A stretch of DNA of 64,000 bases from UBA2705 sp963977105 (GTDB lineage: Bacteria > Pseudomonadota > Alphaproteobacteria > Micavibrionales > Micavibrionaceae), in assembly GCA_963977105.1 (NCBI GenBank), contig CAXBNI010000001.1, positions 1 to 64,000 of the forward strand, in the 5' to 3' direction. Under the pieces are notes generated by a model. The model did not search any database. It was not told the origin of the DNA and saw only the letters and a program-made list of their open reading frames with translations. Shown here piece by piece: positions 15,001 to 20,278 of the stretch; the first letter of the stretch is position 1, and each line of letters begins with the position of its first letter. A program made the translations under genes and the position numbers.

Positions 15001-16880
15001 TCATCCTGAATGACGACAGCGCCACAGATGCTTATGACGGCGGCACAGGCCTTGATATGTTAGATGCAAGCGCGGTAGCCAACCCGATTACCGTTGTGTT
15101 AAATGCAGGCAATGAAACCGTGACTGGCACCAATTTAGGTAGTGATACATATATATCTATTGAAGGCGTGATTGGTACAACAGGCGCTGATAGCTTTACT
15201 GGTCTTACCGGCGAAAACAACATCTTTGATGGTAATGCAGGGCTTGATATTGTTGACTACAGCACTTATGGCGGCACAAACGGCATTGTCGTTACGCTAA
15301 ACGCGGCTACGGATGCGAATGTTACCGTTGATGGCGCAGCGGATGAAGATATTATCCGCAACATTGAAAATGTAATTGGTACCGCCGCGGCTGATACGAT
15401 TACAGGTGATGGCCTCGCAAACGTGTTGACAGGTAATGGCGGCGCAGACGTACTTAACGGCGGCGGCGGCAATGACACGATTAATGCAGGCGCTGATGCA
15501 GATATAATTGATGGCGGCGCTGGGCTTGATGTAATTAATGCAGGCACAGGCGATGATACAATCAACGTATCGACCAATGACGGCGTTATTGATGTTATCG
15601 ACGGTGAAGGCGGCGTAGATACAATTGATTACTCAGCCTTAGCACAAAGCGTCGAAGTTGCATTAAACACGAACATAGCGACGAACGTTACTGTAGCTGG
15701 CGCGAATGCAGATAACATCGTAAACATTGAAAATGTTATAGGTTCATCTGTAAATGATACAATTACGGGTGATAGCGTTGCGAACATCTTAAGCGGCCTT
15801 GCTGGCGCAGATGTACTTAGCGGCCTAGGCGGCAATGATACAATTACAGGCGGTACGGGCGCGGATACGATTGACGGTGGCACTGGCCTAGATACAATTG
15901 ATGGTGGTAACGATGATGACCTTGTTAACGTAACGACCAATGATGGTGTGATTGACGTGATTGACGGCGGCGCCGGTATTGATACGATTGATTACTCAGC
16001 CTTAGCGGAAAGCATTATTGTTGACCTTGATGGCGCTGTGGGCGTTAATGTGAGTGTTGGTGGCGCTACAGGTGACAATATTCAAAACGTTGAAAATGTT
16101 ACGGGTTCATCTGTGGCTGATATTATCACGGGTGATACGCTAACCAATGTTCTTCGCGGTATGGACGGTAATGATTCGCTTGATGGTGATGCGGGTAACG
16201 ACACATTATATGGCGGTAACAATAATGATACGCTTGATGGTGGATCTGGCAACGATGCTTTATTTGGTGAAGCTGGTGATGATTTATTCCTCGCGGGTAC
16301 GGGCATTGACACATATGATGGCGGCGTAGGCGGCAGTGACACGATCGACTTTAGCGGCGTGAGCGGGAATATTAACCTTGACCTGACGAATGAGACCGCA
16401 ACCAAAATTGGTGATAGCAGTAATCAAGATAACTTTACTGAGATAGAGAACCTCATTCTTGGCGCTGGCGCTGATGGGTTTGTGATGGACGCTGCCGACC
16501 TTGCGAACTTCACAGCAATTGATGGCGGCGCTGGCCTTGATACATTGACGTTTAACACGACATCTATGGACTTAGACACATTCGGCGGTGATGGCTTTGA
16601 TGGCTCTGACATAGCGGGCGTGTTTAGTGACATTGAAGAGCTAGACTTTACCAATATCACCTCGACTGGCGGTAGTTTTGAGCTGACGGGGCAAGAATTG
16701 AAAGATGTTCTTGGTGCAGATAACACAGATAACCTGACAATCCAGATGGATTCAGGTACAGGCTTTAGCTTTGCCAATGGGACAGGTTTGACGTTCTCAG
16801 GTACGGTGGGCAGCACCTCGACATATGAATATAATGACGGCGGTACAATTTACACAGTCGACGTTATTGATAACGTTTAA
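1..16880 (+). CDS. Giant RTX adhesin-like protein, 5' end outside window
   Basis: A frame read from base 3 is open to the TAA at 16878-16880, giving at least 5,625 codons; the first ATG at 492 lies inside RTX repeats and has no special status, so the true start is upstream. The protein is almost wholly glycine/aspartate-rich nonapeptides (GGxGxDxUx type), which in this family fold as calcium-binding beta-rolls after export by type I secretion. Repeat blocks alternate with a linker of the form DYS...VDL...IENV.GS..DDTITGD. Two C-type-lectin-like insertions sit near residues 2826-2980 and 3390-3542 (counting from base 3), and five beta modules near 1156-1283, 2187-2329, 2480-2629, 4374-4508 and 5492-5625. 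The last module is the C-terminus, where the secretion signal of this class lies. I found no cysteine in the whole translation, usual for type I substrates. Probable role: calcium-dependent surface adhesin or matrix protein; target unknown. Confidence 0.93.
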   Translation, partial: NTDIINGFEDITTGTGDDTVNGTAAKNIIDTGAGADYVTAGGGDDTVYGQAGADTIYGDAGNDYIYGGTDDDTLIGGAGNDTLAGEGGNDTVDYNLDGGAGGIVVDLSTGTVTVTDTNGDTDTLTGIENIIATAQSDTFTGDNTTANTFDAKGGEDWVDQSADMAKVIVDLGATTMTDAGGNSDTIIDVENFDAGAGDDTIDGSAVANTILGNNGADVINGLAGNDYLDGGAGADVIDGGADDDQIIGGSGADTLTGGTGNDTLTGDAGADTLYDGIGVDIMNGGADDDIIVAYDDNGAESDTYDGDGGNDTLDMSSFDDAITINLDANTTNTGDVIAELESVYTGSGTDTITGTAGANTIISGAGADHITAGAGDDNIQTEAGNDTIIGGAGADTIDGGADEDTVDYSAQGSNVYVNFSSGTDTVTGATTDTLISIENVIGTNFDDTFTGNDGIAEIFTAGTEGANGDLLDYSAIGATDLVIDLNAGTMTDAGAATDTITGFENVNTGAGADTITGTATKNVIDASSGINTINASDGDNTITATTGADVITSGTGADLIDAGAGDNDISAGAGNNDITTTTGADTIVTAGGDDTIDAGAGLNTITAGDGLNTVTTGDDKDEITTGTDKDIITAGAGDNTITASDGDNTITATTGADVITSGTGADVINAGAGDNDINAGAGNNDITTTTGADTIVTAGGDDTINAGTGLNTITAGDGNNLIDGGAMKDIITSGSGNDSIDAAQGDNTVNAGDGANIVIAAGGADDVTTGTGDDTIDVGAGTNIVDAGEGANTITSGTGADTITAGDGNNTVTSDSGADIITLGNGDNLVGAGVGNDTIIAGTGANSINAGDGNDEVTVTGTVGINTIDGGLGNDNIVAGATDDVIIDGAGDDIIAAGDGDNTITVGAGADTVTAGTGADRIIIQDDAAVDTIAAGTGDDWIDYSALTGGGVTIDLEAGTATDNGGTNVGSDIVTGIDNVIGSAGDDTITASSTAIGNATMDGGSAGADYVSYEHQIGQVTVDLTTNTVVKTDDGFTDSLVSIEGVAGGAGGDIFISGAAANIFDGNAGDDVFYDGAGNDTMSGGAGDDTFFGDAGDDTIDGGAGDDDLFDLSANTEDIDIDLGAGTATSAVIGTDVISNLERIKTGSGTDTIAITSAMIAGLVNVDMGTGAGENTLEISGTLDFDGTDLDGKFDNVRYLDISTSTPVTSDDFIVDADQMSAMRGGAGNREITISATDGQTVVVNVGGTTFVNFDGVVENETLGITTYTFNDGVNTLTVVVEKPPQEDDDGDGSEIGDAGDNRIYGLGGDDYLQGLGGDDILSGGPGNDTLDGGTHVNGDTAIYYNDRVAPVSNGIVVDMEDRDANGWEVDDDGRGGMDKLINIEIVAGTDLFDDTFHGDSLGTSFDGRGGTADIYTLELQTSNLVITYGEVVDAYQALIWNDGTAYTNDLTAVELLKLGQGDDTFTGASTDDTVDGFTGDDTFVYSAGNDTFTGGLGDNTLDYSAATGVIAFDYTNVSGAFVITQEDAVNKDYAEDINNLITGSGNDDISVDFTAGTISSGTGDDTVVGGDNGNTFILGADADTLTSGAGVDLVDGGAGNDIISTGAGADSIVGGADNDTITAGLGADTIDGGTGSDTLYASSATDSITIDFSAGLDGSGYLDYTEILSTDVNKVKGIEEWRGGDLADNVTLGGASSIIFYGEAGDDVFTGAYGAAHTIDGGADTDTIDYSGLTDRIIYTASTGAVEKYETSALESTDNLNLVEFVTGTNFNDTMNGDVGDDSFIGGQGVDLLTGGDGNDYLDGGDDIDNISGGIGDDVILGGAGDDQLNGNAGNDTFFSGDGVDTVDGGAGIDLADFSAEIHAVDIRLNNSSVQVGLDADDDGIFDGSPTELIDWIDSIEALRGTAFDDNLYGQNMDTGVSETIYGGDGNDYINIRVGNDTAFGEGGDDTIITTNATFTSAYYDGGSGSEVNGDTINFNNFGANKIVLDLSNNTVGNVAANSTTFTALNFENVIGSQSGSDTITGDSGNNVISGGNGGINVLNGGGGTDTIDLSNRQNGGGPYSRIEIGRAYWEDDGDNNIYDDIERLEIYSNFENLIATNQTDTIFGTTGDNVIVAGGGADTIDGDDGIDTLDYSHDSYASNGSGVTAGLAGGAGSVSDSFKGTDTYTNVERIIGSDADDTYTVNDWNLAGWIGNANYLYDGGTQGSNIGLGGNDYDMVELTGNIGTVNGADLDLHFDNIEYLKISQVATSGDTLNITGDDIAGMLNGSDTLAFTLELTSVLVFDIADGVTWIGQAPTISGTDLLYTFADDGDWADDDNIELTIKGDFVWGTDDDNKVGGVEYSVHDKSLDNVLIALKGDDTFFAGAGNDILLGYEGNDVLHGDDGDDIIEGGEGNDSLYGGNDDDILRGGVGLDYMDGGIGVDTVDYGKETTALNEVDISDVAGDISVTHNGAGDIDTIVGVEKVIGTSNNDTFIISTTAALALVASNIYDGGLGNDTFKFKAGSLGNLDFSDFIDNIAGMTTIDFTEVVAGPSGNSALFSVNLSDIVAYMGGVSGTLTINGKAGFGWQEANLANDITDSLFDDGAGLWNITDTVQQDEQVVGDAIVYTLSDGTETITFNVNLLATTGTSGDDIIDNMYAVPTGDGDDQVESGDGNDTITAYAGDDLIASGNGNDIIDGGDGFDVTSYYSSGDYTEASVMWFSAESLGTYTISQTYLTDTTNYLSVDVDTLTDVEGFYGSQHNDFIYGNNIDGLIKSYEGNDRIAVQTGNDTAFGGAGDDVLDARAVIYTALDASSDGYGDLIYHDVDGGTDNLIEGDNGIFYSVDTGNFYQLSAAGTSTYSESVTAAGTNYLNGSTVGGHIMTIVDTGVADGAAHEDAILNYIDGGNNIRLGGGDGGTDGTWIWTEGPDAGTQFWTGSGKGANGSGQHWLSEYENFGNPLTIVSGENKLIWDATNNYWVGGYSGTGEFYITEWEGAAVTAGATSTDSNTLYGEAGNDTLFGYVGDDILDGGADNDVLFGGGGADTVDGGDGDDRVYVATTGDDSVYIGGAGTGDIIDGSYATAAIVIDLEAQTISDKSAGADVGAGSTISGFESVHGSRYDDLITGLDLTADTIDAGRGADTVYGGGGADFIRGYMGDDTIYGEAGNDTIFDGAGTDTLDGGDGNDMFYLSRDADSDTIIGGEIGESGDGDIIRLGDGATSTVADLNDTYGTETFVDFGAGTITWKDSYSANAVDNFSEIEGVYGTSNGFDTIYGDAQDNLVWVDYGGSFVKTGGGDDTLYSRSSGVSDDTVSFEDYTTASLTYTINADNIVSETIGADTHSIQNFTHVVGSNFTGTGDVIDGDEFANRIYTQDGNDTIDGNGDDDIIDARITLGQLLAEDRTLNYDVRTGSIYRLVRESVTWTAADAASSAALIGGVAGRLATMDTGYESEVLESYRPDSGVGATTWLGADYNSGDGTWTWNGGAGTTFYDDTFLSGAVEVFIYDASNGNNEPENTATQPYLLHGANAYQWIDKDNTGAEGTNDGAGAGYFIEWDASAFTDTDTNNNNTLEGGSGSDTIFGAGGNDLIYGDDIAGSFSGADVILAGAGVDIVYAGLGNDTVYVTSDAAADTYYGEGGTDTLSAVQATGGVTVDLTAQTITDNGAAHLGADTISGFENVHGSNFDDSISGDENANTIRGFDGDDSIDAGAGNDTVYDGFGTDTIYAGQGADSVYVWDDNSTDVIYATDGGVDDSDDDWLYNYAANGIFVIDLDAGTLKNSTNPLNITDSVIGFEHVDTRNDLNDTVYGTAGDNTIIGNNGNDTIEGRAGNDVLYGEETSGIGTSSGAADRVVYTNAGSGIIANFTTNTVADGDGGTDMVYDFDEVAGSIYDDMITLTGTMSAWANDGNDSIIGTGSKNIIYGQGGNDYIEGVGGRNELFGGDGDDSILGGTGQDTIEAGDGNNWVDGGAGQDTITGGINNDTIYGGDGDDIITGAAGDDIIYGDAGIDTITAGSGVNTVSGGDGTDYITVTGGSGIDVVYGDNGDDNIYMSLDATDADTFYGGDAGTDTGTADWLYITGTGGNGTVIDMSAGTIDYQNLGTVVDTISGFENIAAGGANLTIIGDSGANYLYGQSGGGAVTMTGGDGADTFGGVSGLDWVDYSTEVGGNAVSVNFVTADAIDTYGNTDNLNGAGSIRNVITTSLADTIRGSSNTEQIIAGAGDDTIISGKGDDVIDGGSGTDTLYMSDDTFVDTDILQLTLTGVGIGSYDINLGTESVSVTGVEIFHGSAGGDTMVGNSGDDSFFGQGGIDNLNGGTGDDFLDGGTGNDLLTGGAGTDTASYEADSADIEIDLTADKDNFTVQQDKSGANYTDTLIGVERIRASAQSDVILTTAAILATLGVANLYDGGNDNGGDGDVLRFTAGDITFEGSDLANYFTNIETIDLSDDAMVFSGGDTFDISSADIQALLGGAGVANGKTLTIKAADGFVENVTGTGVTDNGDTTYTIAYGGDTYTLDIDVTALTATTGNDSIQGNAANNTIDALAGDDTVWGGDGADLIYGNAGNDTLFGENQNDTLYGGDDNDKLYGGAGVDQLRGDAGNDSIEGGAGNDLIIGGTGNDTMIGNDGADQFQGGSGIDIIDYRTDGGGGAITIDLTSNQITDSYGSTDTVGLEDVEIIYGTALNDTYTGGTESVTIYGEGGDDDFTDGAGAEVLDGGAGNDSVVVSLDGTDDSFIGGAGLDSIDFSNTGASGITIDLANNTLTTGANIGNDTINGFEDVIGSIGADVITLTEGTANTVDGGSGNDTVNYAAHAGAIVVDLNTSTAVAVTVGGAAGEDSLANVEHITGGSGNDTITGDSMVNTLVGNAGADTLDGDTGNDILDGGAGNDLLIGGAGLDTLTGGAGNDTLDGGTGADVADYSGDIAGITVDLTSVGSEVTDGSANTDTLISIEKTIGTGFVDTMTGDANSNTFDGGAGNDILTGAAGADNLAGGAGDDTINAGADIDFVYGQAGNDTIILNDDSATDAYDGGTGLDMLDASAVANPITVVLNAGNETVTGTNLGSDTYISIEGVIGTTGADSFTGLTGENNIFDGNAGLDIVDYSTYGGTNGIVVTLNAATDANVTVDGAADEDIIRNIENVIGTAAADTITGDGLANVLTGNGGADVLNGGGGNDTINAGADADIIDGGAGLDVINAGTGDDTINVSTNDGVIDVIDGEGGVDTIDYSALAQSVEVALNTNIATNVTVAGANADNIVNIENVIGSSVNDTITGDSVANILSGLAGADVLSGLGGNDTITGGTGADTIDGGTGLDTIDGGNDDDLVNVTTNDGVIDVIDGGAGIDTIDYSALAESIIVDLDGAVGVNVSVGGATGDNIQNVENVTGSSVADIITGDTLTNVLRGMDGNDSLDGDAGNDTLYGGNNNDTLDGGSGNDALFGEAGDDLFLAGTGIDTYDGGVGGSDTIDFSGVSGNINLDLTNETATKIGDSSNQDNFTEIENLILGAGADGFVMDAADLANFTAIDGGAGLDTLTFNTTSMDLDTFGGDGFDGSDIAGVFSDIEELDFTNITSTGGSFELTGQELKDVLGADNTDNLTIQMDSGTGFSFANGTGLTFSGTVGSTSTYEYNDGGTIYTVDVIDNV
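1605..2184 (+). repeat. 324-bp near-identical direct repeat in RTX gene
   Basis: The stretch starting GCGAGCGACGGCGAC at 1605 is repeated almost base for base starting at 1929, an offset of 324 bp (108 codons), with similarity running about 255 bp. The encoded repeats are threonine-rich and lack the aromatic/hydrophobic pattern of classical RTX units. Conservation at the DNA level, not only the protein level, points to a recent duplication. Confidence 0.8.
8478..8942 (+). other. C-type-lectin-like domain 1 within the RTX protein
   Basis: RTX repeats stop and about 155 residues of different composition follow. They carry the order expected for a C-type lectin-like fold: an early GGHIMTI segment (as in GGHLATI of the family), a G-T-W-I-W-T-E-G segment (the usual G.W.W..G core) and a terminal FYITEWEG strand (usual yiiEw). 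The usual disulfide cysteines are absent, as in many bacterial versions. RTX repeats resume immediately after. The fold assignment rests on motif order read by eye. Confidence 0.65.
10170..10628 (+). other. C-type-lectin-like domain 2 within the RTX protein
   Basis: A second non-RTX insertion of about 153 residues carries GRLATMDTGYESEVL, then TTWLGADY, DGTWTWNGG, an NNEPEN segment resembling the EPN sugar/calcium loop, and a terminal GYFIEWDA strand. This is the clearest lectin match in the window: GhLAti..., WiGl, G.W.W..G, ...iEw. No cysteines. It is preceded by the same GDDxxDAR sequence as domain 1 and followed by a similar RTX tract, so the two are products of one segmental duplication. 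Confidence 0.75.
15320..16150 (+). repeat. About 363-bp tandem super-repeat in RTX gene
   Basis: Near the 3' end the protein repeats a block of about 121 residues: a xxDNIxNIENVxGSS linker, ITGD, four or five RTX units, then NVxTNDGVIDVIDG and DTIDYSALA. The TNDGVIDVIDG segments start near 15573 and 15936, 363 bp apart, and a more diverged copy of the linker precedes them. Confidence 0.75.
16476..16877 (+). other. C-terminal beta module of the RTX protein
   Basis: The last 134 residues depart from the RTX pattern and read as: DGGAGLDTL, then a SDIEELDF segment, ELTGQELKDVLG, a NLTIQMDSG strand and a final TYEYNDGGTIYTVDV hairpin. The same layout (xxIExLDxS, xxLTxxDIxxLLGG, LTIxxxDG, YTxxxxxxTLxVxV) occurs internally at 3468-3851, 6561-6989, 7440-7889 and 13122-13526. 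Similar modules end many type I-secreted RTX adhesins, so it probably contains the non-cleaved secretion signal. Confidence 0.6.
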
Positions 16881-17572
16881 TATTCAGCCATTAAAATTTC
16901 ACGAATTAAAGGAATTGTAATATTACGCTTTTCAGCAAGGGCGTGTGCATCTGCCTGATTAACCAGGTCGCGCGCGGCGGCGAATGAACGTTCCATGCGC
17001 GGCAATATATACTGTAAAACATCATCATTAATCGTGATTTGACGGTCACGGAAAAGCTTGACGAGCAGCGCGGTAAGAAGCGTTTCGTCAGGCGCCGCAA
17101 TTGCTATGCTTGGCGCTGCGCGCAGGCGTGATGCAAGGTCAGGGATTTCAAAATTTAATGCGGTGGCTGGTGCGCGGCTCGTTAATAATACGCTGCGGCC
17201 CGAATCTTTAAGTATGTTATAGAGGTGAAACAGTTTTTCTTCACAGCCGCGATCCCCAATTAATAAGTCAGCATGACGCAGGGCAATATGTTCAGCCATC
17301 TGACTGATCTCTTCTGCGTTCTTTTGTATGATGTCATCAGGGTTTAACAATGCGGCTTTGCATTTTTGTGCCCATACAGCACAAAGATGTGTTTTACCGC
17401 TTGCCGCAGGGCCATATAAAATTAACGCAGGAGCAGGCCATTCAGGCCAGCGGTCGACCCATGCCGCAGCATCCTGATTGTTCGATGCTATAAGAAAGTC
17501 TTCGCGGCCGTATGCGGCACGATGCTGAAGATCCAACGGTATTTGCGCATAGGCGGCGTTTATTGTTGTCAT
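16877..17572 (-). CDS. hdaA: HdaA, DnaA-related regulator of replication initiation
   Basis: A 231-aa AAA+ protein of the Hda/DnaA family. Residues 10-15 (QIPLDL) fit the N-terminal beta-clamp-binding motif of Hda. A Walker A motif GPAASGKT is at 54-61, with a LLIGD Walker B-like strand and a LASRL sensor region following. It lacks the DnaA DNA-binding domain, as expected. In the family, Hda with the DNA-loaded clamp stimulates DnaA-ATP hydrolysis to prevent re-initiation. It is last in an operon behind the PerM and DUF2066 genes (33-bp gap after perM), a usual alphaproteobacterial neighbourhood. Its stop codon overlaps the stop of the convergent giant RTX gene by 4 bases (16877-16880). Confidence 0.92.
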   Translation of the reverse strand: MTTINAAYAQIPLDLQHRAAYGREDFLIASNNQDAAAWVDRWPEWPAPALILYGPAASGKTHLCAVWAQKCKAALLNPDDIIQKNAEEISQMAEHIALRHADLLIGDRGCEEKLFHLYNILKDSGRSVLLTSRAPATALNFEIPDLASRLRAAPSIAIAAPDETLLTALLVKLFRDRQITINDDVLQYILPRMERSFAAARDLVNQADAHALAEKRNITIPLIREILMAEY

Positions 17573-17605
17573 ACTATAATGATATAGCTGAAAAAGGCGC
17601 TAAGG

Positions 17606-18730
17606 TTAAGCTGATTTTTCTGTTTTCTTCTTTGTTTTGCTTTTTGTCGTTGGTTTTTTCTTGGTCTTTTCGGCGTTCTTACCAGTGTAAAGCTCTGTCG
17701 CTTTATACTGTGTAATAGCGAAACCAATTAACACGCCAATAATTGCAGCGACGGGAACGGCTAAAAACATACCCGCAATCCCCATTAATGCGCCGCCTGC
17801 CATAACGGCAAAGATAACCCATAAAGGGTGCAGGCCGACTTGGTCGCCAACAAGTTTGGGCGTAAGAAAGTTACCTTCGATAATTTGTCCGAAAATGAAT
17901 ATACCGGCGATCAGCCCTGTATAACCAAGTTCAAATGTAGTTAGCCATGCGGTTGCGGTCGCTGCAATTAGACCGCCAATTGCGCCGAGCATAGGGATAA
18001 TGGATAATACACCAGCGCTTAGGCCAATAATGACACCATATTGTAGGCCAGCAAGCTTTAGGGCGACGGCATAAAAAATGCCTAAGAAGCAGGCAACCAT
18101 TAACTGACCGCGAATAAAACCAGAAACAATTTCATGCATGCGCAGCAGTAATGCCTTGATCGTTTTCTCATGCGTTCTCGGTAGCAAGCTTTCTAAATAG
18201 GTCATGAGTTTTGGCCATTCCCTGATGAAAAAGAAAGCAGATAAAGGCGTAAGTGCAAGAATAGTTATGATCGTCAATACGGAGCTTCCGCCTGCCGCAA
18301 GGCCGTTAATAAAGGTGTTGCTTGCCTTTAGCGCGGTTTCTTTTTGCTCAAATAATATCGCAAGGATATCATTTTGGCTCTCAAGGCCAGTTTTTTGCTT
18401 AATGACCTCTATATACGGGGCGCTGAAGCTTTTTAAACTGGCTATGTAACCTGGCGCCGCGCTAATTAAGGTTTTAAGCTCGTTAAAGAGGGCCGGGACA
18501 ATCAAAATAAGAATGGATGTTAAAACCAAAAGACATGTAATCAACATGAAAATGGTTGATAGGCTACGGTTGAGACCCCATTTATCAAGGCGCTCTACGA
18601 ATGGATCTAGTAAATAGGCGATGGCTGCACCTAGTACAAAAGGAAGTAATACGGATTGTAAAATCCAAAAGCTCAACAACGTCAGTGAAAAAATGAAGAA
18701 CCAGAAAACGCTTTGTCGTTCAATACTCAT
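17606..18730 (-). CDS. PerM / AI-2E family permease
   Basis: A 374-aa polytopic inner-membrane protein of the AI-2E (PerM/YdiK/TqsA) family. Hydrophobic segments lie near residues 8-45, 60-85, 150-175, 205-300 and 305-345, separated by an amphipathic region with the family-typical FxR.W...... LP and VGLHPLWVIFAV stretches. The C-terminus is a lysine-rich cytoplasmic tail from about residue 350. An AGGA-type ribosome site lies 9 bases before the ATG. Substrate is unknown; members have been linked to signal or sodium-coupled efflux, so a specific function should not be assumed. It lies between the DUF2066 and hdaA genes. Confidence 0.88.
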   Translation of the reverse strand: MSIERQSVFWFFIFSLTLLSFWILQSVLLPFVLGAAIAYLLDPFVERLDKWGLNRSLSTIFMLITCLLVLTSILILIVPALFNELKTLISAAPGYIASLKSFSAPYIEVIKQKTGLESQNDILAILFEQKETALKASNTFINGLAAGGSSVLTIITILALTPLSAFFFIREWPKLMTYLESLLPRTHEKTIKALLLRMHEIVSGFIRGQLMVACFLGIFYAVALKLAGLQYGVIIGLSAGVLSIIPMLGAIGGLIAATATAWLTTFELGYTGLIAGIFIFGQIIEGNFLTPKLVGDQVGLHPLWVIFAVMAGGALMGIAGMFLAVPVAAIIGVLIGFAITQYKATELYTGKNAEKTKKKPTTKSKTKKKTEKSA

Positions 18731-18759
18731 GGTAATCGTTCCTATAACTCGTAAGTTTG

Positions 18760-19854
18760 TTATTGTGCGGCAAAAACTTCAAAATATCCTGCGCCAACAG
18801 GACGTAAGGCGTAGCCGGCACGACGTAGAGATAGGTCTAAGCTGTTGATATGCCCTGCAAAATCTATTTGCAATGTTGCTTCTTTTGTACGCAAAGACTT
18901 CAGTGTGATGGCTTCTTTTCCAATGTTTTGTTCTAGAACATTTTTTGTTTTTACCCATTGGTCAATGCTAGGAAAGCGCACGACAACGTTATACGATTTC
19001 AAGCCGTCTGATGGTGTAGTCGCGTGTTGGCGCTTCCATTCCTCTTGTAAAAAACGTTTGGTCTGTTTGATTGATTTTTCAACAATGTCACCGCGCGACG
19101 ATGGTGAGACTTCTAACGTTTGCAAATATTCAGGGTGCGTGTTGTGCGTTTTGTAAATATAAATATTTAACGGGCTGTTCTGCAGGTTATTGAGGCCATT
19201 ACTTGGCGCAGCAATCAAAATAACGGCTTCCTTGGCGTGGTAGCGCGAGATCATGCGTGCGATGTTTTCTTTCTTATAGGTCAGTGCCTCATTGTCTTTT
19301 ATGTCGATCATATCTTGCAAGTCACTGATCGGTACAACAATTTTTGTCAGTGCATTTTTTTGCGTAAGGCTATCTTGCCAACCTTTTAGAAAGGGGTTTT
19401 GTGCATTCCAAAGCGTGGTTTGATTGCCAATTTGTAAAAAAGGCAGGACAAGTAAGCTTTGACCGGATAGGTCAGTATAGGTAACTTGCTGTTGGCCAAA
19501 AAACTCTCGTATACCTTTTTTGTTATAACGAATGGTATAGGTGGCACGATAGCTTGTGTGTGATGATTTCTCAGATGTAATTTCAAAGTCGAGTACCATG
19601 CCGGCGATCTCATCGCTGCTAGGCAATGCGATACTGTCCTGTTGTTCTTTGTCGGTAAGGCGCATAGTGAGGAGTTTAAATGAACGATCCAGCGCTTTGT
19701 TAAACGCGATTTCACGCGCCGCAACTGCGCTTTTGGCTGTCGCCTCGACTTTAATGTCTTGCACGACAAAAACGTCATCTGCGCCATAGGCACTGGACGT
19801 CAGTAAAACACAAAAAAGAGCTATGAGGTTCAGTATACGTGCTTTCGTCTTCAT
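18760..19854 (-). CDS. DUF2066-type exported protein
   Basis: A 364-aa protein with an N-terminal signal peptide (basic MKTKAR, a hydrophobic core, cleavage near SAYGADD at about residue 24). The mature part starts with VQDIKVEATAKSAVAAREIAFNKAL, a pattern of the DUF2066 family, found upstream of permease and hda genes in other proteobacteria. Function is unknown; a periplasmic location is inferred from the signal. It is the first gene of a three-gene operon, 29 bases before perM. No lipobox is present. Confidence 0.75.
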   Translation of the reverse strand: MKTKARILNLIALFCVLLTSSAYGADDVFVVQDIKVEATAKSAVAAREIAFNKALDRSFKLLTMRLTDKEQQDSIALPSSDEIAGMVLDFEITSEKSSHTSYRATYTIRYNKKGIREFFGQQQVTYTDLSGQSLLVLPFLQIGNQTTLWNAQNPFLKGWQDSLTQKNALTKIVVPISDLQDMIDIKDNEALTYKKENIARMISRYHAKEAVILIAAPSNGLNNLQNSPLNIYIYKTHNTHPEYLQTLEVSPSSRGDIVEKSIKQTKRFLQEEWKRQHATTPSDGLKSYNVVVRFPSIDQWVKTKNVLEQNIGKEAITLKSLRTKEATLQIDFAGHINSLDLSLRRAGYALRPVGAGYFEVFAAQ

Positions 19855-20100
19855 CGCATGTCTTTCATGTGTATTGTTGTCGTGTTATCCATGTGGAGCA
19901 CATCATATTGCCTTTCTTCGGCATAATACGCAAGAATTTATGCGATATTATTTCATGGTTAGGCATTTATTTAATCTATGTATGGTGGTAATATAAAATA
20001 CTGATTTTATGCAGCTTATTTAAATTCATTTAAAGATTTATTGTTAAAATAATATATAATACGTTGCTATGTTGTATGAGTTAATATTGAAAGGTTTGTA

Positions 20101-20253
20101 ATGGCTAGTTCTAAAAAAGTTTCTGTGGATGCACAAGCATTGAACAATGCAGAAAACACATGGGTGTCTTTTGTTAAATTCACTAAAGTGAGCACAATTT
20201 TCGTGATTGCTACACTTGTTATAATGGCAGCAACACTTATTAGTTGGTCTTAA
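20101..20253 (+). CDS. Small aa3-type cytochrome c oxidase subunit IV-like protein
   Basis: A 50-aa ORF with an AAAGG ribosome site 6 bases before ATG. The N-terminal half is polar (ending NNAENTWVSFVKFTK), followed by one hydrophobic helix (about residues 28-49). This matches the layout of the bacterial aa3 oxidase subunit IV (COX4_pro_2) proteins of alphaproteobacteria: about 50-70 residues, a W..F.K.t segment, then a single membrane helix. No other oxidase genes are nearby, so the gene is an orphan, as is common for this subunit. An inner-membrane location is inferred; the alternative is an unrelated one-helix membrane protein. Confidence 0.6.
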   Translation: MASSKKVSVDAQALNNAENTWVSFVKFTKVSTIFVIATLVIMAATLISWS

Positions 20254-20278
20254 AGCGGCGACCTCAAGGAAAAGTTTT

